DNA of 7,970 bases, from the NCBI GenBank assembly GCA_025455205.1, contig JALOMZ010000067.1:1-7970 (forward strand), given 5' to 3'. The notes under the pieces were generated by a model. It did not search any database, was not told the origin of the DNA, and saw only the letters and a program-made list of their open reading frames with translations. The position numbers and the translations under genes were made by a program. Shown here in pieces: positions 1 through 6,440 of the stretch. The stretch is from Chitinophagaceae bacterium (GTDB taxonomy: Bacteria > Bacteroidota > Bacteroidia > Chitinophagales > Chitinophagaceae). Each line of letters begins with the position of its first letter. Position 1 is the first letter of the stretch.

Positions 1-1363
1 CCTTGTGCGCCTTCCACAACTCATCGCGGTATTTATCGGCAGCTTTCGCAATCTCACCGGCCCGGACGGCCCGTTCACCGGGCGTTTGATCACGTTCCAG
101 CAGGGCATACTCGCCACTCTCCCATCCGGCATTGCGGTAGTTCCAGGCCCAGAGCCCCACGCCCTTAAAACCACCCGCCAGATATGATAACAGCAATTGG
201 GTCATGGTGCCCTTGTTCACCGTGAAGCCGGCGGTGCCCGCCTGCCCATGCACATCCCAGCCCTTACCGCCACTGAACTGCTGCGGACCACCCGTACTTT
301 CCCAGGTGGCCGCCCAGCCGCCCTTGAACCAGTCGGTGCATAAGGAAGATTGCATATAGATAGGACGTGTTACTTCATAATCCAGCTCTTCATAGTGCCA
401 GGCCAGGTGAATGGATGGATAGAAAGATCCTACTTCTTTCATGGCTTCGGCAATACCTTCCATATCGGTAGCCCGGCTTGCAAAGGGCAGAAACAAGCCC
501 ATCTCCCCTCCGGCCCTCACTGGCTGCTCGGGAAAATCGCTCTTAATGTTTTCGCGCACATTACGCAGGTACATGTCGGCCTTGAATCGAAGGATATCCT
601 TCACCTTGCCATATTCACGACCTTCTGACGGGATGATCTCGTTGGTACCGGGCACCACGGTGATGAGCTTGTCGTTGTCAAAATCATCCCAGCTCTTGTA
701 AGGTTCGCCGGCAATACCCACCTCATACTGATTCCAGGATTTTGTCAGCGCGTCAATTGTTTTGTACTTGTCTTTCACCCATTGCCGGAACAGGGGAATA
801 TCGTCCGGACGGAGATAAGCATCAGCATGGTGTTCATAGGAGAATGCGGGTGTTCGTTTCGCTTGCTTCCATTTGTCCCAGTGTTTCCAAAGCACCTTAT
901 TCTGATACTCCAGCATTTTTGGATGCCGGCGCACCTCGGCCATTGGTGTGCTTTCAGGAATACCCAATTGTTTCAGCAGCACCGGCGTGATGGGCTCCCA
1001 GCCGCCTTCGCCATACCAAAAGGGAATGATGCCTTCTTCCAGGGCTATGCGCAGTACTTCCCGTTCGGGCCATTCCGGCGTTCCCATGGTTTGCTTCAGG
1101 TTGGTGAAGCCCAGCTGTTTCATCATCCGGAAATGCTTCCGCATGTCTTCTTCGGTACAACCCGCCCAGGGCAGGAACACCACCCCAAATGGCATGGGCG
1201 CTATATCCCGGAACTTTTGCTGCATGGGACTCCAGTGGAGTTTGTCGTACAGGGCCGTCAGGTATTCATCGCGGGGATCTGTTGTTGCCTGTGCGTTTGC
1301 TTCCCCGATCGAAATTGAGCTGACCATCAACAAAAGGCACAGCACCCTATTTCCAAAATCCAT
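1..1363 (-). CDS. GH42-like clan-A glycoside hydrolase (putative beta-galactosidase), C-terminus cut by window edge
   Basis: The open frame runs from an ATG at 1363 to the window edge without a stop: 454 complete residues, lacking the C-terminal part (GH42 enzymes are usually about 650-700 residues). Residues 1-25 look like a Sec signal peptide (hydrophobic VLCLLLMVSSISI, then ANA before QA), so the enzyme is probably periplasmic. The barrel core resembles GH42. The segment LFRQWVKDKYKTIDALTKSW (191-210) matches the stretch that follows the acid/base glutamate in GH42. Candidate catalytic residues are E177 (in SYEHHADAY) and E355 (in TWESTGGP); their 178-residue spacing is close to that in characterised GH42 enzymes as I remember them. 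The usual Asn before the acid/base Glu is Tyr176 here, so a divergent or separate clan-A family is possible. It is the last visible gene of a probable operon, 27 bases after a GH28 gene, which suggests a side-chain-trimming role on a pectic glycan. Substrate is inferred, not shown. Confidence 0.62.
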   Translation of the reverse strand, partial: MDFGNRVLCLLLMVSSISIGEANAQATTDPRDEYLTALYDKLHWSPMQQKFRDIAPMPFGVVFLPWAGCTEEDMRKHFRMMKQLGFTNLKQTMGTPEWPEREVLRIALEEGIIPFWYGEGGWEPITPVLLKQLGIPESTPMAEVRRHPKMLEYQNKVLWKHWDKWKQAKRTPAFSYEHHADAYLRPDDIPLFRQWVKDKYKTIDALTKSWNQYEVGIAGEPYKSWDDFDNDKLITVVPGTNEIIPSEGREYGKVKDILRFKADMYLRNVRENIKSDFPEQPVRAGGEMGLFLPFASRATDMEGIAEAMKEVGSFYPSIHLAWHYEELDYEVTRPIYMQSSLCTDWFKGGWAATWESTGGPQQFSGGKGWDVHGQAGTAGFTVNKGTMTQLLLSYLAGGFKGVGLWAWNYRNAGWESGEYALLERDQTPGERAVRAGEIAKAADKYRDELWKAHK

Positions 1364-1390
1364 ATTATCTTTTTTATATACATTTCGTTT

Positions 1391-2911
1391 TTAATACAAA
1401 ACCCGGATATCGGCATTGTGCAGCACATATTTTGGGGCCGTATTGGCAGAGGGTGCCGCCATGATATTGTTGAGGTATCCACCCTGCAGCCTGTTCCCCC
1501 AGAACACGCTCATTTCTGTTTGCCGGGCCTTGCTGTAGTCAAACCGGTGGATGCGTTTGGATCCATTCTCAATCCTTTCCGCATGGCGCCAGGATGCGGG
1601 GATGGTATCGGTGGCGGGCCAGTTCACCTGCAGGTTGTCAATCACCAGGTTGCGGATGTTATCGGCCACCACGGCAGCCAGGGCGCCGGGCGCCTCAGGA
1701 TGATCGCTCAGTTTGGGAAACTGACTGCTGCCGGAACCCGCCACCATGGGCCGCGGGTCTTCGATCATAGGATAGCTGAGGCGGATATCGCGCAGCGTCA
1801 CGTTCTCAATGAGGCCGCCTTCATAGCAGGTCATCAGGATGCGTCCTTCCGTTTCGCAGGTGAAATTGCTGATGGATACATTGCGGATGGCACCGGGCTT
1901 GCTGTTGGGCGTGAGGGCATTCACCATCAGCTGGATGGGCCGGTTGAAGATCAGCGGTGCATTGGTATTGGCCACGATATTAGTGATATTGATGCGATCG
2001 TATACAGCCCCGTCTTTCACATAGATGCCAATAGCTCTTGACGATTTGTTGATGACGCAGTTACTGAAGGTCACATCGGTCATATCCTTATTGCTCTCTG
2101 TACATCCCATTTTGAGGCCTACACAAAGGGTTTCAATCACACAGTTGGTCACCGTTACCCGGTGAACCGTGCGGCTGTCTTCGGTGGTCTTGAGGCAGAT
2201 AGCGTCATCGCATGTTTTGATATAGCAATCTGAAATGATCACATCGCTGCTGCCGGTGATATCAATGCGATCACTGTTTGGGCTGTAGATATTGTTGTCG
2301 ATATTGATGCCGTTGATCTTGGCCACATCGCAGTTGTATAGGTGCACATTCCATCCTCCGCCTGTTTTCACTGTCACATCGCGGATGGTAGTGTTGAAGC
2401 AGCGGTATATCTCAATCAGCGGACTCACTTTGCGGGGCTTGGGCAGCAACCACCGCGGGATCACCATGTTACCGGCAGCGTCTTTTTCATAGGGTTGCCA
2501 GAAAGATTCCCCATTGCCATCGATGGTTCCTTTGCCGGTAATGGATAGGTTGGAACAGGAATCGGCATACAGCAGGTGATAAGGCTGGCGGTCTGCGTTG
2601 TGTCCCCAGCGGATGCTGTCGTAATCCTCAATACGCGGAGAGCCCAACAAGGTGGCGCCAGCTTCGATATGAAGCTCCACATGGGAGCGCAGGTGGATAG
2701 TGCCAGACAGGTATACACCCGGTGCCGGCAATACCACGGTTCCGCCACCCCTGCGGGCCGCTGCATCCACAGCCTGCTGAATCGCTTTCTTGTCCAGTGT
2801 TTTGCCATCGCCGGCCGCGCCATATTGCTTTACGGAGAACACCTGCTGTGCCAAAGCTGATCCTGCAAGGAGGGTGCACCAACACAGCGAAAAGAGAAGA
2901 ATCCTATACAT
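1391..2911 (-). CDS. GH28 family glycoside hydrolase (polygalacturonase/rhamnogalacturonase type), copy A
   Basis: Complete 506-residue protein, a normal length for bacterial GH28. Residues 1-21 form a Sec signal peptide (LLFSLCWCTLLAGSALA, cut before QQ). The N-terminal start of the right-handed beta-helix is clear: VKQYGAAGDGKTLD (27-40), then AIQQAVDAAARRGGGTVVLP (43-62). Catalytic motifs are NSD (212-214, NSDRIDI) and DD (235-236, KTCDDAICLK), giving three acidic residues where GH28 enzymes need them. The canonical Gly-His-Gly is replaced by CVG (263-265, in CVGLKMG), and the RIK motif appears as RAIGIYVKDG (292-301). GH28 enzymes hydrolyse alpha-1,4-galacturonic acid bonds in homogalacturonan or galacturonic acid-rhamnose bonds in rhamnogalacturonan by inversion; which one applies cannot be told here. 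The ATG at 2909-2911 is the only start that keeps the whole signal peptide. It begins 21 bases after the other GH28 gene and precedes the GH42-like gene by 27 bases, so the three are likely co-transcribed. It is clearly diverged from copy B, not a recent duplicate. Confidence 0.9.
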   Translation of the reverse strand: MYRILLFSLCWCTLLAGSALAQQVFSVKQYGAAGDGKTLDKKAIQQAVDAAARRGGGTVVLPAPGVYLSGTIHLRSHVELHIEAGATLLGSPRIEDYDSIRWGHNADRQPYHLLYADSCSNLSITGKGTIDGNGESFWQPYEKDAAGNMVIPRWLLPKPRKVSPLIEIYRCFNTTIRDVTVKTGGGWNVHLYNCDVAKINGINIDNNIYSPNSDRIDITGSSDVIISDCYIKTCDDAICLKTTEDSRTVHRVTVTNCVIETLCVGLKMGCTESNKDMTDVTFSNCVINKSSRAIGIYVKDGAVYDRINITNIVANTNAPLIFNRPIQLMVNALTPNSKPGAIRNVSISNFTCETEGRILMTCYEGGLIENVTLRDIRLSYPMIEDPRPMVAGSGSSQFPKLSDHPEAPGALAAVVADNIRNLVIDNLQVNWPATDTIPASWRHAERIENGSKRIHRFDYSKARQTEMSVFWGNRLQGGYLNNIMAAPSANTAPKYVLHNADIRVLY

Positions 2912-2932
2912 GAACTTTTTTTTATTTGTTAC

Positions 2933-4468
2933 TCACTGTGCATTTTCTACCTGGCCTTCGTTCCATTCGCCGGAAGTATAGAGCCCGGTTGTTTTTTCCA
3001 GCCGAATGAGTTTACCCTTGCCGCCGCTGCCTTTGAGCTGCAGTCCTTCCACCCGCAAGCCATTTACCAGCCGGCTGTTGAGTGCGGATGCCCATTTTGC
3101 TTCGCGGCCACGGGCAGTATCCCAGGCCAGCACCACATTGCGTAGGGTGATGTCTTTTGCGTTCTCCAGCCGCAGGATATCCGTAGCCCTTTTGTCGGGC
3201 AGGCTTTCGGAAGCCAATTCCAGGCGTACATTCTCCAGCACAATATTTTCCAGGGGGCGGCCTTCAAAACCCCTGATCAGGCTGGTACCCTGGCCTCGGG
3301 CCACCACATCGCGCACATAAATATTGCGGATAGTGCCCAGGCGACTGTCAGGATTCCGTTTGAGCAGGATGAACCGGATGGGATCAGCATCGCCCCACCA
3401 GTTGAAATGCTTACGGGAGCAGTTGATGATCAGGTTGGTGAAATATACATCTTCCACCAGGGCTCCATCGCGCACCACGATGCTGATGCCGCGATTGGTA
3501 TTGCTAACGGTGCAGTTGCTGAAGATGATATTCCTGAAATCGCCATGGCTTTCCGTGCCAATCTTCAGGGCTGTGCTTGTGCTCACCAGGGTGCAGTTAT
3601 TCACCACAATATTCTCACACGGATGGTACACGCCTTTGCGCACGGTGGACTTGAGGCAGATGGCATCATCACCTGTGGCAATGTAACAATTGGCGATGCG
3701 CACATTGCGGCAGCCATCTATGTCAATACCGTCGGCATTCACGCCTGCTTCCAGGCTGGTGAGGATGGTAACCCCGTCAATCACCGCATTGCTTGTATTG
3801 CCCAGGTGCAGGCTCCAGTCGGGCGATTCTTCCAGCGTGATATCACGGAAGGTGAGTTCACTGGCATTGTTGATATACACCAGCCTGATCTTGGGTTCCG
3901 TGGCATAATAGCGTTCCATGGGTATACCGGCCTGCCGGGCATTCTCGGTTTCTGCGGCGATGAAGCCATCCACTTCGCGCAGGGGCTCCCATTTCCTCAC
4001 CGCCTGGCCATGCAGGCGTCCCTTTCCGAAGAATCCGATGTTGCACACGCTGTCGCCATAGAAAAGGGCCTGCTCATTGGGCAGTGCAGCCTGGTTATCG
4101 GCCTGGTATACACCGCTTCGATGTTTGTAGTCATTCGGATTTCGGCTGGCATACAGGGTGGCATTCGTTTCAAAAAAGAAGGAAACATTGCTTTTGAGGT
4201 AAAGCTGCCCCGACATGTATTCGCCGGCCGGGAAATAGAGGGTGCCGCCACCCTGCCGATGGCAATCATCAATAGCCCGCTGGATGGCTGCGGTGCTGTT
4301 GCTGTCTTTATGGGCTTTTGCGCCATAGTGAAGCACATTGTACCAACCCGGTGCAGGGCCTGGAAGCTGGGCCAGTGCCCCCGGGGCAAGGGTAAACATC
4401 AACATCAGGAAAATGCCTGTTCTTCTGAACCAGGCCATTGTGACAGGCATATTCATAGCATGTTGCAT
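2933..4468 (-). CDS. GH28 family glycoside hydrolase (polygalacturonase/rhamnogalacturonase type), copy B
   Basis: Up to 511 residues. The beta-helix start is YNVLHYGAKAHKDSNSTAAI (43-62) followed by GGGTLYFPAGEY (73-84). Catalytic motifs are NADGIDIDG (244-252; D246), TGDDAICLKS (265-274; D267, D268) and RGISIVVRDG (326-335) in place of the usual RIK stretch. The GHG motif of true polygalacturonases is absent; the aligned stretch reads STSTALKIGTES (296-307). All three catalytic Asp are present, so the enzyme should be active on a galacturonic-acid glycan, exact bond unknown. The start is uncertain: in-frame ATGs lie at 4468, 4456, 4450 and 4438. The last gives a compact signal peptide (MAWFRRTGIF, hydrophobic LMLMFTLAPG, ALA cut before Q) and is a good alternative. 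I give the outermost. Export to the periplasm is likely with any of the four. The gene follows a 690-base repeat-rich gap and heads the tight three-gene run ending at the GH42-like gene. Confidence 0.9.
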   Translation of the reverse strand: MQHAMNMPVTMAWFRRTGIFLMLMFTLAPGALAQLPGPAPGWYNVLHYGAKAHKDSNSTAAIQRAIDDCHRQGGGTLYFPAGEYMSGQLYLKSNVSFFFETNATLYASRNPNDYKHRSGVYQADNQAALPNEQALFYGDSVCNIGFFGKGRLHGQAVRKWEPLREVDGFIAAETENARQAGIPMERYYATEPKIRLVYINNASELTFRDITLEESPDWSLHLGNTSNAVIDGVTILTSLEAGVNADGIDIDGCRNVRIANCYIATGDDAICLKSTVRKGVYHPCENIVVNNCTLVSTSTALKIGTESHGDFRNIIFSNCTVSNTNRGISIVVRDGALVEDVYFTNLIINCSRKHFNWWGDADPIRFILLKRNPDSRLGTIRNIYVRDVVARGQGTSLIRGFEGRPLENIVLENVRLELASESLPDKRATDILRLENAKDITLRNVVLAWDTARGREAKWASALNSRLVNGLRVEGLQLKGSGGKGKLIRLEKTTGLYTSGEWNEGQVENAQ

Positions 4469-4547
4469 AAGTGCAGTCCGGAAGTTCCGTATTTACCTAT
4501 ACACTGGAAAAGCGGGTTTGCCGTACACAGGAAATATCAATCTGGTT

Positions 4548-4573
4548 GGCACAGGTCCGGAGACCTGCGCCAG
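4548..4573. repeat. REP-like palindromic repeat, copy 1
   Basis: This 26-base element is identical to 5065-5090. Its core CAGGTC-CGGA-GACCTG is a perfect 6-base stem with a 4-base loop, lengthened by GGC/GCC after one A/C mismatch. Its small size, palindromic form and intergenic position fit a dispersed REP-type element. No linked REP-associated transposase is in the window. Confidence 0.75.
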
Positions 4574-4597
4574 TATAGGGACCCGCGCCAGTATAGG
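4562..4597. repeat. 18-base tandem duplication (two units)
   Basis: GACCTGCGCCAGTATAGG (4562-4579) is followed directly by GACCCGCGCCAGTATAGG (4580-4597): two 18-base units differing at one base. The first unit overlaps the right arm of the palindrome at 4548-4573, suggesting local slippage from the edge of that element. Confidence 0.85.
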
Positions 4598-4605
4598 ATA
4601 ACAAA

Positions 4606-4697
4606 AAGCCCTGAAAGGGCGCCATAACCCAGCCTGGGGCAACGCCCCGGGAATATGCGGCAATGATCGATCCCAAGCCCTGAAAGGGCGTAATAAC
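4606..4697. repeat. Two-hairpin intergenic repeat: one 69-base unit plus the start of a second
   Basis: AAGCCCTGAAAGGGCG occurs at 4606-4621 and again at 4675-4690, a period of 69 bases; each is followed by two variable bases and ATAAC. Each copy folds as GCCCT-GAA-AGGGC. Between them lies a stronger hairpin, CCTGGGGC-AAC-GCCCCGGG (4633-4651; 8 pairs, one of them G-T). From memory, related GCCCTGAAAGGGC plus CCTGGGGC...GCCCCGGG arrangements are widespread between genes in Bacteroidota, function unsettled. Confidence 0.75.
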
Positions 4698-4771
4698 ATT
4701 CCACCCTCCTGGCGCACCAATTGAGATGCAGGTGGGGCGGATGGATCAAAATTAGCTCCGATAATTTCCAG

Positions 4772-4795
4772 GGCACAGGTCAGGAGAACGGCGCC
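4772..4795. repeat. Degenerate third copy of the REP-like palindrome
   Basis: Matches the first 24 bases of the element at 4548-4573 at 21 of 24 positions. The three changes (at 4782, 4788 and 4790) weaken the central stem, so it looks like a decaying copy in the same orientation. Confidence 0.6.
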
Positions 4796-4825
4796 GGTAC
4801 GGTAACGTTGCCAGCAATTCCAGTT

Positions 4826-4857
4826 CTTCCAGGTGTTCGCGCAGCGGCACCTGGAAG
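4826..4857. repeat. Hairpin with 10-base perfect arms
   Basis: CTTCCAGGTG (4826-4835) and CACCTGGAAG (4848-4857) are exact inverted repeats around a 12-base loop. Neither side has a T-run, so it does not read as an intrinsic terminator on either strand. It may be another member of the palindromic repeat cluster or a structured piece of leader RNA. Confidence 0.65.
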
Positions 4858-4869
4858 TTCAGATGGACG

Positions 4870-4933
4870 CCGGTCTCCGACCGGAATGCAATACGATTTG
4901 TATTTCTGGTCCTGTCACCAGCGTCCCCGCTGG
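4870..4933. repeat. Pair of short REP-like hairpins
   Basis: Two perfect 6-base stems lie 33 bases apart: CCGGTC-TCC-GACCGG (4870-4884) and CCAGCG-TCCC-CGCTGG (4918-4933). Both share with the 4548/5065 element a small loop flanked by GC-rich arms, but they differ in sequence. They are probably dispersed intergenic palindromes rather than gene-specific signals. Confidence 0.55.
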
Positions 4934-5011
4934 CGCCCGTGTACAACAGGATGACTGGGCATGCTTCGCATGTGTTTGATTATACCACAGAGAAAGGAGA
5001 ACGCAGAGGGA

Positions 5012-5030
5012 GTTTTCGCTGCGCGAAAAC
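5012..5030. repeat. Short perfect hairpin
   Basis: GTTTTCG-CTGCG-CGAAAAC forms a 7-base perfect stem with a 5-base loop. No T-run follows on either strand, so a terminator role is not supported. Confidence 0.5.
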
Positions 5031-5064
5031 AGGGCTGCCACCTCCTACCCTGGTGCCAATGCCG

Positions 5065-5090
5065 GGCACAGGTCCGGAGACCTGCGCCAG
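5065..5090. repeat. REP-like palindromic repeat, copy 2
   Basis: Identical over all 26 bases to 4548-4573 and in the same orientation, 517 bases away. The flanks differ after the repeat, so the element itself seems to be the repeated unit and not part of a larger duplication. Confidence 0.75.
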
Positions 5091-5100
5091 CAATCAGGCA

Positions 5101-5131
5101 GGCGCCAGAAACTACCATTCAACCTGGTGCC
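5101..5131. repeat. Hairpin just downstream of the GH88 stop
   Basis: GGCGCCAG (5101-5108) pairs with CTGGTGCC (5124-5131) with one mismatch or G-T wobble, around a 15-base loop. On the minus strand it starts about 24 bases after the GH88 stop, where a transcript 3' end could lie, but no U-tract follows. It might protect a 3' end or be part of the repeat cluster. Confidence 0.4.
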
Positions 5132-5154
5132 AGCATGGAAATGGAAACTGGATA

Positions 5155-6387
5155 TTATTTTATGGCCTTCCACCGCAGCAGGGCTTCCAAAAAATAGTAA
5201 TCGGCATAAATGAGGGGCACATCAATCTCCCCGCCATGGGCCAGGCTGCCTACACTGTGTTTGAGCAGAAAGTTGGCATTGGTGCCGGGCTGGGCAAGGT
5301 AGTTCGGTCCAGACAGCGAGCGAAGGATATCGCCGGCAAAGGCCGTCATTTTCTTTGCTTCTTTTTTCGGCACATACTGTTTCAGTTCCAGCAAGGCAGA
5401 GGCTATCGCGGCGGCGGCAGATGCATCGCGAGGTTGCTCCTGGCCGTTGAACATGGCGGCATTTTTGGTAACGGGTTCAAATCCCGGTGCCCCGGCATCA
5501 TAATCCCAATAAGGCACTTTATCGTTCGGCAGGCGGGGATGCTGCATGAGGTAGCGGGCAATGCCCCGGGCCTGTTGCAGGTATTTTTCATCCCTGGTTT
5601 CGCGGTACATGACGGCGTAACCATAGAGCGCCCAGGCCTGCCCTCTCGACCAGGCGCTTTCATGGGCATAGCCCTGCGCGGTTTCCCTGGCCAGCACTTT
5701 TCCCGTTGCACTATCGTAGCATATCACATGATAGGAGCTGTAATCATTGCGGAAGTGATTTTGCAGCGTGGTGTTGGCATGGGTAATGGCTACCTGCCGG
5801 AAATAAGGATCACCGGTTACTTTGCTGGCAAAAAACAACAGCTCCAGGTTCATCATATTGTCAATGATCACCGGATAGTAATAAACCGTGCCGTCCTTCC
5901 AGCTCTTGAAGGTATTCCATGATTTGATGGTGCCTGTTTTTTCACTGAATCGGGTGCAGAGTGAGCGGGCTGCATCCACCAGTATTTTTTTGTAGGCCTC
6001 ATCACCGGTAAGCCGGTATCCGGCGCCGTAGCTGCAATACACCATGAAGCCCAGGTCGTGGTGTTCGGTAAAATACTGCAGGGGTTCCAATGCAGCCGTC
6101 CAGCGGCGGGCTTCCTGCAGCCAGCGCGGGTCTTTGGTGTATTCATACAGGAACCACATGTTGCCTGCAAAGAATCCACTGCGCCAGTCGTACAGGTTGG
6201 CCCATTGCACAGATCCGTCCTTTTTGATGGTCACCGGAATGCGGCTGCTATCAAGAAGCAATGCCGCCATGGTCTGCGTATGTTTTGCTGCCAGCTGGTA
6301 AATGTTTTCAACGGATTGGGCCTGCACCAGCAGCCCCCCGTTCAGTACCAAAGCAACCAACAGCACAAATGTCTTAATCGTTCTCAT
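5155..6387 (-). CDS. GH88 unsaturated glucuronyl hydrolase
   Basis: From ATG 6387 the protein has 410 residues, the usual length for the family. An upstream in-frame TTG (6396) would add three residues and is less likely; numbers below count from that TTG. Residues 4-26 are a Sec signal peptide (RTIKTFVLLVALVLNGG, then VQA before Q), so the enzyme is likely periplasmic. It belongs to the (alpha/alpha)6-barrel GH88 family, which releases 4,5-unsaturated uronic acid from lyase-made oligosaccharides by hydrating the vinyl ether. Visible key residues are H113-D114 in HHDLGF, D179 in IIDNMMNLELL, H223 in SYHVICYD, and R251 and W255 in SRGQAWALYG. Compared with Bacillus sp. GL1 UGL as I remember it (D88, D149, H193, R221, W225), the last four keep a constant offset of 30. 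Other family-like stretches are PRDASAAAAIASALLEL (322-338) and HSVGSLAHGGEIDVPLIYADYYF (380-402, quoted only by position beyond its start). This fits GH88 better than GH105. No partner lyase is visible in the window. Confidence 0.92.
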   Translation of the reverse strand: MRTIKTFVLLVALVLNGGLLVQAQSVENIYQLAAKHTQTMAALLLDSSRIPVTIKKDGSVQWANLYDWRSGFFAGNMWFLYEYTKDPRWLQEARRWTAALEPLQYFTEHHDLGFMVYCSYGAGYRLTGDEAYKKILVDAARSLCTRFSEKTGTIKSWNTFKSWKDGTVYYYPVIIDNMMNLELLFFASKVTGDPYFRQVAITHANTTLQNHFRNDYSSYHVICYDSATGKVLARETAQGYAHESAWSRGQAWALYGYAVMYRETRDEKYLQQARGIARYLMQHPRLPNDKVPYWDYDAGAPGFEPVTKNAAMFNGQEQPRDASAAAAIASALLELKQYVPKKEAKKMTAFAGDILRSLSGPNYLAQPGTNANFLLKHSVGSLAHGGEIDVPLIYADYYFLEALLRWKAIK

Positions 6388-6440
6388 ACTTTTCAATTCA
6401 TCGCTACAAATTTGAACCTGATTCCAACGAACTATCTGTT

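Larger units (their letters stand above)
4469..5154. other. Gene-free, hairpin- and repeat-rich intergenic region
   Basis: No reading frame here looks like a protein gene; the short open frames simply read through repeats. The stretch separates the GH88 stop from the GH28 copy B start and must hold the 5' leader, and possibly the promoter, of the three-gene run. It contains two exact and one degenerate copy of a GGCACAGG-type palindrome, an 18-base tandem duplication, a 69-base unit beginning again after one period, and several unrelated hairpins (4826-4857, 4870-4884, 4918-4933, 4960-4972, 5012-5030, 5101-5131). Looking for the Bacteroidota promoter consensus (TTTG near -33, TAnnTTTG near -7) ahead of the GH28 start, I saw no convincing match. 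I saw no tRNA or known riboswitch. Confidence 0.75.

Noticed and set aside
2912..2932. Promoter between the two GH28 genes, because of the T-rich run.
   Set aside because: The gap is only 21 bases and has no TAnnTTTG match; the A-rich coding-strand sequence fits a typical Bacteroidota translation start.
3407..4627. A 406-codon open frame on the plus strand.
   Set aside because: It lies antisense to GH28 copy B, whose minus-strand frame has a signal peptide and all GH28 motifs. The plus-strand translation shows no recognisable domain and is a by-product of GC-rich codon use.
4606..4697. Possible CRISPR array.
   Set aside because: Only one full spacing is present, the repeats are 16 bases with short hairpins, the second unit is incomplete, and no cas gene is visible.
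5101..5131. Rho-independent terminator after the GH88 gene.
   Set aside because: A stem is present but no U-tract follows on the minus strand, so it is kept only as a hairpin.
4469..5154. Several 60-80 residue open frames between the GH88 and GH28 genes.
   Set aside because: They read through the palindromes and tandem repeats, giving repeated low-information peptides, and overlap each other in several frames.
4939..5922. A 327-codon open frame on the plus strand running from the intergenic region into the GH88 gene.
   Set aside because: Most of it is antisense to the clear GH88 gene, and its start reads through palindromic repeats. There is no family signature.
6394..6396. TTG as the start of the GH88 gene.
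   Set aside because: An ATG three codons later gives a complete signal peptide starting MRTIK. The TTG adds only three residues and no better start context.
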